A DNA stretch of 64,000 nucleotides, taken from Topomyia yanbarensis (lineage: Eukaryota > Arthropoda > Insecta > Diptera > Culicidae). Both the position numbers and the translations under genes were made by a program. The DNA is taken from NCBI RefSeq assembly GCF_030247195.1, contig NC_080672.1:388013037-388077036 (forward strand). Reading direction: 5' to 3'. Below, piece after piece: positions 11,350 to 24,065 of the stretch. The notes below the pieces were generated by a model that searched no databases, had not been told where the DNA came from, and was given only the letters and a program-made list of their open reading frames with translations. The number at the start of each line of letters is the position of its first letter. Positions within the stretch are counted from its first letter, which is position 1.

Positions 11350-13094
11350 GTTTATTTCCATCGTCAAAGAGATGAAATTTTGAACAAAAACTGTTGCGGC
11401 ATGTAATTACCGGGAACAAACCAGGAATGAGCATCAGTCAGATGATTTAAAATCGGCTTTTCCCGTGTGTGTATGCTAATTTCAACTCGTCGGATATAAA
11501 AATGTTGAGGAAGGATAAGATTTACATATTCAATTCTTGGTTGTTGGTTTGATAGCACTGATAAGGGCTGATTTGTTTCCCCAAGAAAATGTTCTCTGGG
11601 TTGGTGATTTTTTTTCCAATTGGCCCCCGTTACTAGCACGGTGCAGTATAAACTAATCATTACAGTCAATCCACAGAGCCGACTGAATCCTAATATTTAC
11701 CTTCTCTCCCGATGTTGAAATGTAGTCTCCGGTTGTTCAGCATGGTTCACAAATAGAAACCGACTAAAATCACAATGATTTTTTTCGGGATTTGCCACTC
11801 GGTGCATGAAATTAGCGGTAACCGATCACGAACTGACTTCGGTCGAGTATTTCAATATCCAATTTTTCGTCGTGTATGCTGCTCTCTAAACATCGGAAAT
11901 GAAAATAATTGGCTCTGCTAGCAGCAGGTAACTACACAAAATGATTCAGCCACCAGCCGTTTACCGCTCACATATATTTTTTTCTTGGTATTGTACAGGC
12001 CTTTGAGGGGAAGCCCTGTACGCTCCAAATAGCTTAGCACGAATGATAATGAAGCAAATCTGCAGCTAACCTATACATAAAACTTTTCATCATTTAAGTG
12101 TTCGGTTGGTGCACCATATTGATGGCTCTGACGCGAGATGAACTGAAAATTTTCATCATTTCCGGGCAGTTTTCGGAAGATTTTTCAAAACAGTTTTTCG
12201 GTTTTCAATGCATGTCATACAAACCTCATAATTTTATACTGAATTGTTAAACTTATTTTCGACAAAATGGCAAATAAATTCATTAAATCCATGCAGCACA
12301 GAAAAAGATATAAGCGTTCCAAATTTTTCATGACTTTCCTTCCGAAATTGTGAAAAGTGCCAGTAAAGGTAAGTCGTTATTCACGACAATAATAAGGCGT
12401 GATTCATAGCATAGAGGGTTACGGCGCGGTACATTTTTCGAAGAAACTATTTTTATTGGCCTACTTTGGAGTCCTAAAAATAAAATCACTATTGAGTTAC
12501 TTAGTACTCTGAAATGGTAGTCCGAATTTCTAAAACCTCATATGGAGTACCATTCCAAAGTATTGATTTTTATTGCCCAGTTTGGAAGTTATGTGTGGTA
12601 CCAGATACGACAAAAAATTCACCATCCGGCATTCAAATGACCGTAGTATCCTTTGCCTACTACCAAAATATCAGTCCCATAATCGTACAACCAATATCAA
12701 TTGAGTTGGGCTCGCAGCACATGGCACGTCTCGAGTCGACCAACGAGCACCGACGGCACCAACATACACTACATCTCTGCGGCGATAGCGAGCTACATGC
12801 GCGATGAAACGCAGATACCCAGACGGTTCCGTTTCTATAGTGAGAGCGATCGACAAGCACCAACAGCAATGTTACAACTTTCGCGGGAGACGATCCACCC
12901 ATGCCGGAAGATCCGCACAAAGCAAAATTGAAATATCTTGTGATGTACCCCCGACTGGGCAGACAGCGCAGTTGGCATACACACTTTGCTTGTTTGCAAG
13001 GTAGTATAGGATGCTGAATATAATAGAAACACAGCGCTAATTGTCGCCTACTGTATCAAAATATATTCATTCGTGCAGAGATTGGCATGATATT
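11350..13094. other. No recognisable gene; one GC-richer island
   Basis: Nothing matches a histone or a transposon end here. From about 12700 to 12960 base composition rises and overlapping frames on both strands stay open for 60-100 codons, unlike the surroundings. None shows a motif I know. It could be a decayed exon or a CpG-like island. Confidence 0.45.
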
Positions 13095-13560
13095 ATATGA
13101 ATGTTATGGTTTAAGCACCACCATGCGGCAAAACTTCTATTTTTACAACGAGACATGAAAGCCTTTGAAGTTTTGTATAACTTCGCAGAACATCAGATTG
13201 CACTATCTTTATCCATTGTATAGATAGGCGTATTACCTTGAATTAATTTTGTTTACTGGCGCCACCATGGGGTATAATTTTGCATTTTTCAAATGAGAAA
13301 AGAAAGTATTTTTTGCTACTCTACAACTTTGTAGAACATCATATTGCTCCATCTCTTACCGTTTTACAGATAGGAGTATTCCCTTCAAATTACTTGGCTC
13401 ACTACCGCCACCATGCGGAGGTATCCCGAAAGTGAAAACAAAAAGTCCTTTTATTCTTCTACTACTTTGTGGAACATAATAACTTTCTATCTCTCATTGT
13501 TTATGAGATATATGAGTTTTTCCTAGCTTTGTCCCAGCTTTATGCGTGGTTCACATGCTT
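13095..13560 (+). repeat. Three degenerate ~145-bp tandem units, related to the foldback arms
   Basis: Each unit has a CCACCATG(C/G)GG box (13118, 13262 and 13408: spacing 144 and 146) followed by a block of the type ACTTTGTAGAACATCATATTG and then CATCTCT...ATAGATAGGAGTATT. The box and the block, their order and the period match the units that build the foldback element at 18013-22772 (GCGGCGCTAGTG box and AAAGTTG block). Confidence 0.7.
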
Positions 13561-14034
13561 GAGATAAGCGGAGTACGCCCTTTGCGAATGTTAAGCAGCA
13601 GTATCCAACTTCAAACGTTAATAACTTTTTAACGGTTGGTTCGGCATATCTTCGAAAGCTTAACTCCTTCCTAGGTCCGTGTTCGAACGTTTACAGTGAC
13701 CTCTAGCGGCGAATTTGTGAACTGCGAGTGTTTCCCCATACATTTTGGCCAAAAATCCCATACAAACTTTAAGCTCTTTCGGGGAGGGGTTAAGGTTAAC
13801 CGATTTTGCTCAAATTTGGACAGTGTCATTTTTTCATGATTTGGAATGACGCTAGGGGGTGTAGGTTGTGAATTTGTTTTCATATACATCATTGTCACCC
13901 TGGTGCACAGTTCTGGGTGCATTGGAAAGTGTTTAATTGAGAAAATGACACATGACACAAATAAATGGTAAATGTGTTTTAACTTAATCAAAGATAATGA
14001 ATCCATTAAAATTCTCGCCTACTTTTTGAAATGG
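13561..14034. other. No gene seen
   Basis: The stretch reads like a continuation of mosquito repeat sequence (GACCTCTAGCGGCGAATTTG near 13699) but has no clear ends or repeat period. A 111-codon open frame on the minus strand (13671-14006) shows no motif. Confidence 0.4.
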
Positions 14035-14247
14035 ACCTATGTGCAAAAGAGAGCCTCTCTTTGTTTACTTTCTCTTTCGATTATCACGGCTTTACCGTTA
14101 ATCTTTCCAATAATGGTCCAGTACATATTGGAAGAGCATCATTTCGACTAGCATATTATGCAAAGAGTTAAGCAGCATACGCAGGTGCGACCGTGTTATT
14201 TGCGGAAGAGAAAGTAAACAAAGAGAGGCTCTCATTTGGACATAGGA
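14035..14247. mobile_element. Small MITE, 213 bp, long terminal inverted repeats
   Basis: The left end (CCTATGTGCAAAAGAGAGCC and on through CTCTTTGTTTACTTTCTCTT) is the reverse complement of the right end over about 40 bases with only two or three mismatches. A diverged second copy lies at 9300-9470. Non-coding. Exact target duplication not resolved. Confidence 0.85.
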
Positions 14248-17200
14248 CTTTTTCAATAAGTTTTCTTGAATTGATTTTTGGGTGCAAACATGCGTGCCAG
14301 GAATATAATGCACAGTTGATGTCGAAATACCTAGCGGGCCCTTTCCTTTTCGTGCATGTAAAAATCTATGAAGCACGCCATATTTGATATTTCTGTAATA
14401 TCTTACTTTCTCTATGAATATTAACATCAGTTAATGGAATTTTTATGTTCAAGCTCTTACTGGATGCATAACGCTTTGTAACTAAGAAATCGATAGCCGC
14501 CGGGCCTGGAAGACCCGCGTGCCTTTTTGAGGGTTAATTTTACACATCAGAACATGTAAAATCCCGGTATCAAATAGATAAATACGTCACTGCATTGTTT
14601 ACGTAAAATGTAATTTTAAATTTTTCTAAGAGTATGTCTATACATTTCTTTTAGAAGGACCCTCAAAAATCAATCCTGCCCATTGATCATATTCGACGCG
14701 CGAGCCTTCATATACATAAAATTTGAGCATTTTGACGATAAACCTACTACATACTAATCTAGTCAAATTAGTTGGACCCAAAATTTAATCCCTCAGTGAT
14801 AGCAAGAAATCCATTTATCAAAAAAGTAATTTATACAACTTTTTCAATGACCTATTGAATAGATTTTAACTCTCCTTAAAAATTAATTACGCTAATGAAT
14901 CGCCTACCGACTCAATCGACTGTAATATTAATTGCCTTGTGACCGATCCGCTTCATGCCTTGCGAAAATTCAATTCAAATTAACAAGTCCAAAGTAAAAT
15001 AAAACTGCAATTCGGCATAATCCATAGCTCATTCAAATCGGAATCGCCAAATAAGGATCGGTGAATTTGCCGGAACATCTCGAAAAACTTTCCCCTGGAG
15101 CATTTCCCGGCTTCACAGTCGCGAGGGGTTTTACAACGTCGGTCGGCAGTTCATCTTCGTCGTTTGCTTACTGCCTTAGCGGGTAATTATTTACCAATCA
15201 CTTGAAAAGTACGGAAACTACGCTAAATAGGATGGTTTTCGTCGAAATTAATCTTTCACTTTATTCGACCGTCTTCGCTTGGTCGCTTTTGCTGCCAGCC
15301 GGCTTCCCAAAACGGTTGTTGAATGGCCAAAGTCCAAATTGATGATTGATTACTGCTTTTGTGGTAGGTTTTTAACCAGCTGGCTTTATCGCGCACTCTT
15401 CAAACAGACTATTGAATGAGTTCGGGCTATGGCGGATGAGATAAAGAAGAAGGATGGTTATTTGAATTTTTCGAAAAGATAATCGATTGCTGAGGATGTT
15501 CCGGCTGGAGCTTTTCGAGTGAGGATTGATGTAGTTTAGTGCGGATCTGTTTATGAATAGGTAGGTCCAAAGGAAGCATCGAAGTGCTCAGGATCTTGCT
15601 GTTATTGGGGAACCCGAATAAAATAAGTGATTGAAATCGCTTTTCGACCGAATAAGTTTATTGAACGAAGAGTTTATTGAACGAATGTATTTTAGCTAGT
15701 TGTTCCTGTAATAATTTTATACGTATATTTGGTAACTCACTTAGTTGTTAAAATATCATAGAAATTCTTTTATTTCTGTCTGAAACCACAACCACAATAG
15801 ATTTTATTGTTGTTATCGGCAATTTTTTTTTTCGGGCACACACACACACTGGCCATGAAGAGTACGGTGAAAGTAGGCCTCCCGAACCGGTAACCATCTC
15901 GCTGGAAGTGGTCCATGATTGAGCGAATGCCTACATTTCCCGGGAGACGCATAATTTATCAAGGGAAATGAAAAGAAAAGAGATTATAATCATCATCATC
16001 ATCGCCATTGTCAGGCGTGGCATCGTTCACTCATGTTAGTAAGCCTGAGTGGGTGAACGAGGGGCTCGAACTGAACCAGATTATCGATGCCGGGTGGGGG
16101 GTGCCAATGTTATGTGGGATTTTCAAGTCATGATCTCTGATCTCTTTTCTTAAGACCTTGTGTTAAATTGTTCGGAAGAAGTTTAAGATTATCGTGCCTA
16201 TGGCGATTGGATCGCAAAAAAAGAGTTGTTTTGAGTTTCATGAAAATTGGGTCATAATCTTTTTAACGATTCTATTAGATAGGATAAATTAACAAGGAAC
16301 CGAATTTGGGTAATTTTCGATGGATGAAAATCTTCCTGTTTTTGTTCTTTAATCATTCTCCGGTTCGAATTCGGTCAAACACAAAACATCCTTTGATCCA
16401 GCCAGTAATGATTCTCACCTACCCAGATCGGACAGACTACCGCCAAATGCAAATGTGAGAACCCGGTACCAGTCGTTATGCATATGTTTTATAATCGTGA
16501 GGCATGCATAATAAATGGATTTCTCCCCTTATCGTACTGTGCTTGGACAAGCTTCCTTCCCAAAAGCGGACAATGTGAAATCATCATACGAGGAGTGCTG
16601 TCGCTGGGACATGATAAACGGTAGAACCGGGACCGGTTGGTCGGTCGGTCGGTCGGATGTTAAGCTATCGCGGATTGCCTTCAAAAGTTGTATATTACAG
16701 CGATAATTTTTTACAACGCTTCTTCTCTTATGATGATGCCGGTCGCTTAGTTGGTTCGAACCGGTAATCACACACATACACCAGTCCCGGTAAAAGCTCA
16801 TTCGCGCGAATTAATATGCATGGTTCGGCTGAGCACACAAGATCATGCATGTAGTATCCGTCCGCCCGGTGGTGGTGCATGGTTAAATCAGTCGAATGAT
16901 GAGGTGAGCACTGGATGAGCCTGCACGTGTGGGATAGTGAAATGATGTGTAACTGCCCTGGAGCTCGTGAATACCCTCGGTTCGAACCCTTCTAGACCAA
17001 ACGGTGTGGGGTAGGTTCCGCTTGACACACGGTTTTCTTCCCGCTGCTGACGTGTTGTTGTATTTAACAGGTTCGGTCCGGGAGGGATTTCGGGATGCGC
17101 AAAAAAAATCTCCGGCTTTCATCTACTCTGAGTGCGGCGGCTACGGAGAAACTCAATCTCCTACGTGATGCAGCCAGGACAGTACACGCTGTACGTCATG

Positions 17201-18010
17201 ATGTTCCGGATAAGCGCTTCGAGTGAGATAGTCTAACATCGCGGATGCGAAGTAGGGCTGTTCGGAACGTGATTGAAATTGAAAATTAATGGATATGATA
17301 CAGATTACATTCGGACGTGAGCTTGGAGCAGCGCGGTGCTGGCTTTTGGTAGCCAGAGTACCTTCGGCAGTAGCATACTTTTCTTTCGCGCGCTGCCTGG
17401 TCGGATGGAATACTCAATTGTGCGGATTGACCTGCACCCTGATGCGTGAAATCTCAACGTCAGTGAGTGCCGATAATTACTGTTCGTGATCGGCTAATAT
17501 CAATTGCTTCGATTGTATTTCGTTGGGCATCACTACCTAGCTGTCGCGGCATTGCCGAAATGATCATGGTACACAAATCGAGCGGAAATTTTCATTTCCG
17601 TATTTTCAAAATTATATCGAAAATATTGCTCATTTTGAAGTTTGTAAAATTAAGATACGAAGATGGTTATAATATAAATGTAACATACGTCGTAGTGTAT
17701 GCAATAGCATTCATCTATTATGAGGTGTCTGGAAGAATCTCCTTACCTTGGTTCAACCACTTTCAGTTTGCGATGGAACTCCTGACGGTAAAAATCAATG
17801 GTTGCCAAATCATTAACATCGTGAAAAATGATTCCCCATATCTGACACAGAACTCTAATCTGAGGTATGAGCAACCTTAGTGAATATCAGGCAACCATTG
17901 ACATGGACCGGGAATACCTAGATAGTACCTGTTCTTCATATTAGAACCGATTCGAAACAGTGTCTGTCCCGTAACGAGCGATTAAAGAAAAATGGCGGTA
18001 CCTGTTCAGC
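14248..18010. other. Mostly unique-looking sequence, no gene seen
   Basis: This part has fewer repeat signs than the rest. It includes a short (CA)n run at 15838-15849, a (GGTC)n run at 16638-16656, and several ATGCATATT-type words between 16480 and 16850. A 137-codon plus-strand frame (17467-17880) and several shorter ones show no recognisable domain. It may be intronic or regulatory DNA of a distant gene; the sequence alone does not show it. Confidence 0.45.
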
Positions 18011-18012
18011 TA

Positions 18013-21000
18013 CAGTCGGGTCTCCTACTACGCGATTAACTGGGGGCGTGAAAAAGGAATCCGCGTTGTAGGATACCTATAGCTTATGGGATTTCGACTA
18101 ATTGGGGCTGTGGCCGATTATTTCGTCTTTGTCAACATGTAGCGCCAAACTTTCTTTGGCAAAGTTGTTGTACTCACTTGGGCCTACAACTTAGAGTAAT
18201 TGGGTATCCAATTAGTTGAGAACTATGCCTCCAGGGGTGCTATGAAGAAAGAGTAAATAAATCGAAATTCTTGTAGTAAATTCGACTATCATCAAATGGA
18301 TTCAATGTTAAATATATCAAGACCCTCATTATTTTGAAAGGTGGTGTCTTAGAGGAATTTATAAAAGAAGTTCAGAGCTTCTGGATGGTAGAAAGTATAA
18401 CTCGCTATTACCCCACCAGGCGGCGCTAGTGCTAATGCAAATATCCAACACATGTTAAAATAATTCTATATCTCAACATCGTGATTAGATAGAGTAGTAC
18501 TGACTTCAGTAAAGTTGCTCGAGAGGTCGAGGACTAGGCAACGGTAACAGACTAGTTTGGAATACTCTCACTATGCGGCGCTAGTGAGCGTAGAAGCTTT
18601 CAACATATGGTAAATTATGATATATCTCAAAAGTCTAATAACTTGAAAAAGTGGTATTTTCGGCAAAGTTCTCGAGGAGGTCAAAGGCTACTAGATTATG
18701 GATAGATTAAATTGGAATGAAACCGCCAGGCGGCGCTAGTGAACATTTTCTTTCAAAGCATATATCTCGAGATCGTGTTACTCTACGGTCCAGAAGGGTT
18801 AACCGTGCAAGGACCTCAATCCCTGGTCAAGCCACGGGGATCTAGCGAGGCTGGGCTTTGCAACAGCCTTCTTTTTCGGGCCTCTAGCTCGATCGTGAGT
18901 AGCACGCTTGCTCTCAGGGTCGGCTCTTCAATAAAGATGCTGATTAAGGGACCGGGAAGGAACGTAAAACAACTCTTTTTCAATGTAACACTTTTATTCC
19001 CTAACGACTTACAATGTGTCTGGTGTGGCGTGTATGTTGGCCGGCCGGCTGCTGCTGATGCTGCTCGTGATGGTGATGTTGAAGGTGGGAAGTGATCTAC
19101 GCTGTAGCGTTATGTAGATCGCTGGGCGGGAGAAGCTGGAATACACTGTGTCGGTCGTCCCTGCTCGCGTGGTTCTCGACGATCGCTGGCTGCTAGTCGT
19201 CGTGTGCCTGCTTGGAGGTCGTGCTTCGCTATACACGTGTCGGACGATTTCCTTGCTCGGGTGTCCCGTGATCGTCTTTCCGGACCGATCGGTTTCCACG
19301 GGTTTGTCTCTGGGCGGATACTCGTTTCTGCTAACCGCAGCTAGAGCTTTCAGGCTAGATTTTCGGGTTCTATGGGTAGTTAGTCCGCCAGGCGGAAAGG
19401 AAGATTAGTTTGCTACTGGGTTTCGGTGGTTGGGAATTTCGGTTGGTCTTAATTGACACAACGTACCTGATTCGTCGCTAGCTTTACCGAATCGCTGGTT
19501 GGTGTATCGGTGGTTAATATTCAATATTTAAACTTTCGTTGAATTATTTAAAACTTTCGTGAAGAAAAAACTCTCGATGATGTACTTCGTCGAATGGTTG
19601 CACCGGAATAGACCTTTCCCAACGCTCAGACCCAGTAGCTCTTCCTTTTTCCCTTTTATTGTTCCCTTTTCTTATTCCCTTTGCGACTCCGACAGTTGTA
19701 GACTGTTTATTAAGTTGGTAGCAACAACAGGGGTGTATTTTGTATATGTGTATTAACAAATTGTGTTTTTATTTCTCCTAACGAACTATCAAATTTTGTT
19801 TCTAGAGTGTAATTTTTGATTTTAAACTAAGGTAAGTTTTATTATTTTTAATACGTGTATAGTAAGTTTTAACTCTAAATATGTAACATTTAACATTTTC
19901 AATTCTATATTTTAATCATGCTTTCTTTAATTTTTATTGTTTTGCCTCGACGGTAACAATCGTGATCATTTGGAAGGGTGGTGTGTTTGGCAATATTTAT
20001 AGGCAGGTCGAGCTCTGTCCTACGGCGAACAAATTGGTTCAGAACTCGCCCACTAGATGGCGCTAATGAGAATGAAACTTTTATAACATTATTATTTCTA
20101 AAGTCTGATAATTTAGGAAAACGCTGTTTTTGGTAAAGTTCTCCAGGGCGACAAGTGCTGTTTGACAATGTATAGAAAAATTTCGATTTTACCCGCTAGG
20201 TGACACTAGTGAGTACGCATTTTACCTTTCAATTTCTGCATCTCAATATAAAGGCAGTTTAGAAGGGTGGCGTCTTCAACAAAGTTGCTGCAGTGGTCGA
20301 CGACCAACGGTAACAGATTAGTTTAGAATACTCTCACTATGCGGCGCTAGTGAGCGTTCATGCTTTCTGCATGTGGTAGATTGTGATATATCTCAAATGT
20401 CTAATGAATGCGCTTTTGGCAAAGTTCTTGAAGAGCTCAAGGACTACTCGATCATGAATAGATTAAATTGGAATGGACTCGCAAGATTACGATGGTGAGC
20501 AAGTATATATTATATTCTGTATCTCTAGATCATGATAATTTGCAATGGTGATATCTTTGGTAATATTCATCGGCAGTTTGAGTTCTGCCTTACGGTGAAC
20601 AGATTAGTTTAGAACTCACCCATTAGGCGGCGCTAAGGAGGATAAAGCTTTCAGAATATTGTAGATCTTTTTTGAAGTATGGTAATTACTATAGGTTACG
20701 CGAGTAAGCTCGTGTTCTGGGTGACACTAGTATGCACGCATTTTTTTCAAATTCATCATTTCAATATTAAGGCAGTTTAGAAAGGTGGTGTCTTCAACAA
20801 AATTGTTTGATAGGTCAATGACTACTCAATGATGACCGATTAGTTTGGTACACTCTCACTATGCGGTGTTAGTGGGCGTGGAAGCTTTCAGCATATGGTA
20901 GATTATGAATTATCTCAGAAGTCTAATAAATTAGAAAGATGGTGTTTTCGGAAAAGTTTTTGAGGAAGAATAAGGGCTACTAGATTATGAATAGATTATT

Positions 21001-22772
21001 CACTACTCCGATTGTTAATTTTATTTGATTTTCTGAAGTAACCTCAAAATGGATAAGAGGATAAATTCATCAACCCATTCTCTGGCGCATTATGAAAGTA
21101 TTCAAAACCAATCTACCATCATCAGACAGCTCTAGAACTACCGATGAATTTCACTGAAGAAAGGCTAACTGTCATGATTTTGAGGTGCTAAAATTCGTAA
21201 ATAATTTTTTTTTCTCTCTAATGCCACCTAGTAACTGAAATCCACCGTAATCTGATAACACCATTTTCATGAATTATCAAACTTTTGACTTAAGCTACTA
21301 CGTAGTAGAAGTTGTATTCTCCCTAGCAATGAGTGAGTTCTGAACTAATCTTATCACAATAAGATAAAACTCAACCTGTCGATGAATTTTGCCAAAGATA
21401 CCACTCATCCAAATTATCCTGATCCCGAGAAATAAAATTTGAAAAGAGGTTGCTCACTAGCGCTGCCTGGCGGGTCCATTCCAATTCAGTCTGTCTATAA
21501 TCGAGCAGCCCTTGATTTCCTCAAGAACTTTGCCGAAAACACCATCTTTCTAAGCTACACTCGTGAGATGTATCATAATTTACCAGGTCCTAAAAGTTTC
21601 TGCGCTCACTAGCGCCGCATAGTGAGAGTATTCTAAACTAATCGTTGGGTAATTCTCGACCTCTCAAGCAACTTTGTTGCTTGACCACCCTTCTAAACTG
21701 CCTTTATGTTGAAATGCGGAAATTGAAAGAAAAAATGCGTGCTCACTAGTCACCTAGCGAGTTAATCCAAAATATTTTTTACATTGTCAAACAGCACTTG
21801 TCGCCCTGGAGAACTTTATCAAAACAGCGTTTTCCTAAATTATCAGACTTTAGAAATAATAATGTTATAAAAGTTTCATTCTCATTAGCGCCATCTAGTG
21901 GGCGAGTTCTGAACAAATTTGTTCGCCGTAAGACAGAGCTCGACCTGTCTATAAATATTGCCACACACCACCCTTCCAAATGATCATGATGTCGAGATAT
22001 ATGTTTTGAAAGAAAATGCTCACTAGCGCCGCCTGGCGGGTCCATTCCAATTTAATCTATCCATAACCGAGTAGCCTATGACCTCCTCGAGAACATTGCC
22101 GAAAACACCATTTTACCAAGTTATTAGACTTTTGAGATATATCATAATTTACCATATGTTGAAAGCTTCTACGCTCACTAGCGCCGCATAGTGAGGGTAT
22201 TCCAAACTAATCTGTTACCGTTGGGTAGTTCCCGACCTCTCGAGCAACTTTGCTGAAGTCAGTACTACTCTATCTAATCACGATGTTGAGATATAGAATT
22301 ATTTGAACATGTGTTGAATATTTGCATTAGCACTAGCGCCGCCTGGTGGGGTAATTGCGAGTTATACTTTCTACCATCCAGAAGCTCTGGACTTCTTTTA
22401 TAAATTCCTCTAAGACACCACCTTTCAAAATAATGAGGGTCTTGATATATTTGACATTGAATCCATTTGATGATAGTCGAATTTACTACGAGAATTTCGA
22501 TTTATTTACTCTTTTTTCATAGCACCCCTGGCGGCATAGTTCTCAACTAATTGGATACCCAATTACTCTAAGTTGTAGGCTCAAGTAAGTACAACAACTT
22601 TGCCAAAGAAAGTATGGCGCTACATGTTGACACAGACGAAATAATCGACCACAGCCCCAATTAGTCGAAATCCCATAAGCTATGGGTATCCTACAACGCG
22701 GGTAACGCGCAGTAGGAATCCGCGCAGTAGGAAGCCGCGTTGTAGGAATCCGCGTAGTAGGAGACCCGACTG
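18013..22772. mobile_element. 4.76-kb foldback element with tandem-repeat arms, TA target duplication
   Basis: The ends are CAGTCGGGTCTCCTACTACG at left and its reverse complement at right, between TA at 18011-18012 and TA at 22773-22774. The left arm (to about 20990, excluding a later solo LTR) mirrors the right arm (from about 21060). Each arm is itself a degenerate tandem array: a GGCGCTAGTG-type box recurs at 18422, 18577, 18732, then (past the LTR) 20059, 20202, 20343, about 20486, 20639, 20723 and 20865, giving periods of about 140-155 bp after correction. Next to the right end a 15-bp motif (GTAGGAATCCGCGCA and variants) is repeated four times (22712-22766). Long inverted repeats made of short direct repeats recall Foldback elements, but the CAGT ends and the TA duplication are more like pogo/Tc1-mariner. 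No transposase is present. Confidence 0.85.
18776..19958. mobile_element. Solo LTR, 1183 bp, inserted in the foldback arm
   Basis: It begins TGTTACTCTACGGTCC and ends CCTCGACGGTAACA, so it has TG...CA ends within a 5-bp inverted repeat (TGTTA/TAACA). ATCG flanks it at 18772-18775 and 19959-19962. The opposite arm of the foldback (near 21978-22002) shows the unfilled sequence, and removing the LTR plus one ATCG restores the mirror exactly. AATAAA occurs at 18931. No internal retrotransposon region is present, as expected after LTR-LTR recombination. Either transcription direction is possible; the family (Ty3 or Bel/Pao) cannot be told from the LTR alone. Open frames inside it are not genes. 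Confidence 0.88.
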
Positions 22773-22774
22773 TA

Positions 22775-23660
22775 TATCTAAAATAGCTGATAATGCGGAA
22801 TGACGCATTTTCAGCCAACCACTCCAAACCACAGTGGTACGACTTAGAACAAATAGTGGATTAAAGTCAAACGGTTTTTTGGGCAAACTTGGCTTAAAAG
22901 TAGGTATGTTGTATTTTTGGGTATATTGTATAACATTCGCATTAAACTTAAAATGCATAAGAGATCGTTGAAAAAATTTCAGCCAAGAATAGCACCACTG
23001 GGAACCTGCTCCCATATCGTAAGAGGCGACTAACAACATGCTAGTAGTTCCTAGGTATTACTCCGTACCGAAGACCTGAACGGACCTTAAGGTTTTGCAT
23101 CATAGACTTCATCAGTTCTGCATTAAGTGAATCACTGACATATAGCCAACTTTTCTGATTCACTATTTCCGAGTGTGTACCAATGTTGAAGTCTAATTCT
23201 ACACTAAGTAACAGCATATACTGGCTATTCCACGCCAAGGTACAACTTTTAAAGCCTTGATTTAAAAAGTGGATTTAAAAAACAAACTTTTACGTAGGAA
23301 ATTTTATTGAATTGGCCTAAGATAAAGCTGTAGCATAGCACAATTTTTTTTTGTGGCAAGTGAACTGTAGATGTGTCAAAATAAGCCACTTTTTCATTAA
23401 ATCTGGAACCATCTACCGACAAATCTACATTGACAAATGCCTCCAAAAGTGACTTCTTAAGGTCTCATGAAGGTCTGACACTAGCTTTTGCTTTCCTAAA
23501 CATTGGTATATATTTGAACACTCCAGAGCTTCATTATAAGGCCATCAGAAGCTAAAACTTCGTAAAATCGCACTCCTGGTCCTTTCTTCAAAATTATCCA
23601 GTGCAGTACTCTGCGTCACTCTTTCGAGTTTGAACCCCCCGTATGGTAGTCGGTCTTTGC
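22775..23660. other. No gene; contains a piece of a dispersed repeat
   Basis: At 22980-23040 the words AGCCAAGAATAGCACCACTG and CCCATATCGTAAGAGGCGAC match two places at 48540-48745, so this is a fragment of an interspersed repeat. The rest shows no structure I can name. Confidence 0.55.
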
Positions 23661-23665
23661 CAGTA

Positions 23666-24063
23666 CAGTGAAACCCGTATTTATCAGCCCCTTGGTGAAT
23701 TTTATGCTGATAAAACGGGGACATTGACAAAATCGGGACTTATGTTTTCCTTTCTTTTTAATAAACCGATGCTCTTAAAATATTCTTCTTTGGTCCCTAT
23801 ATATAGCCTCATAATCTTTTCTGATTATTTAGTTTAAATTTCCTTTAAGGGGATCTGACAGTGCAAAATTTCGAAAAAAACTTTTTTTGCATATTTCGGA
23901 TCTCTAAGATAAAAAATATGCTCAAGAAAGGATTTAGTCAGATTCAACTTGGTTCATCTGCTAGAGCCCATCAAACTACCAGCTATCGATTTTCATATAA
24001 GGCTGACAAAATTGGGTCAAAAAGCTGATAAAATCGAGGGTAGATGAAATCGGGTCTTCACTG
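23666..24063. mobile_element. Pogo-like MITE, 398 bp
   Basis: The ends are CAGTGAAACCCG at left and CGGGTCTTCACTG at right (one inserted base), flanked by TA at 23664-23665 and 24064-24065. CAGTG termini with TA duplication are usual for pogo/Tigger-type Tc1-mariner elements. The word GCTGATAAAA(T/C) is present near both ends in the inner part of the inverted repeats. Non-coding. Confidence 0.8.
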
Positions 24064-24065
24064 TA

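Noticed and set aside
17467..17880. 137-codon plus-strand frame as a membrane-protein gene
   Set aside because: Hydrophobic stretches are present, but the AT-rich composition gives such residues by chance; there is no motif, no neighbouring exon and no promoter signal.
19009..19408. Open frames of 86-118 codons near 18739-19408 as genes
   Set aside because: They lie inside the solo LTR and overlap on opposite strands; LTRs are non-coding.
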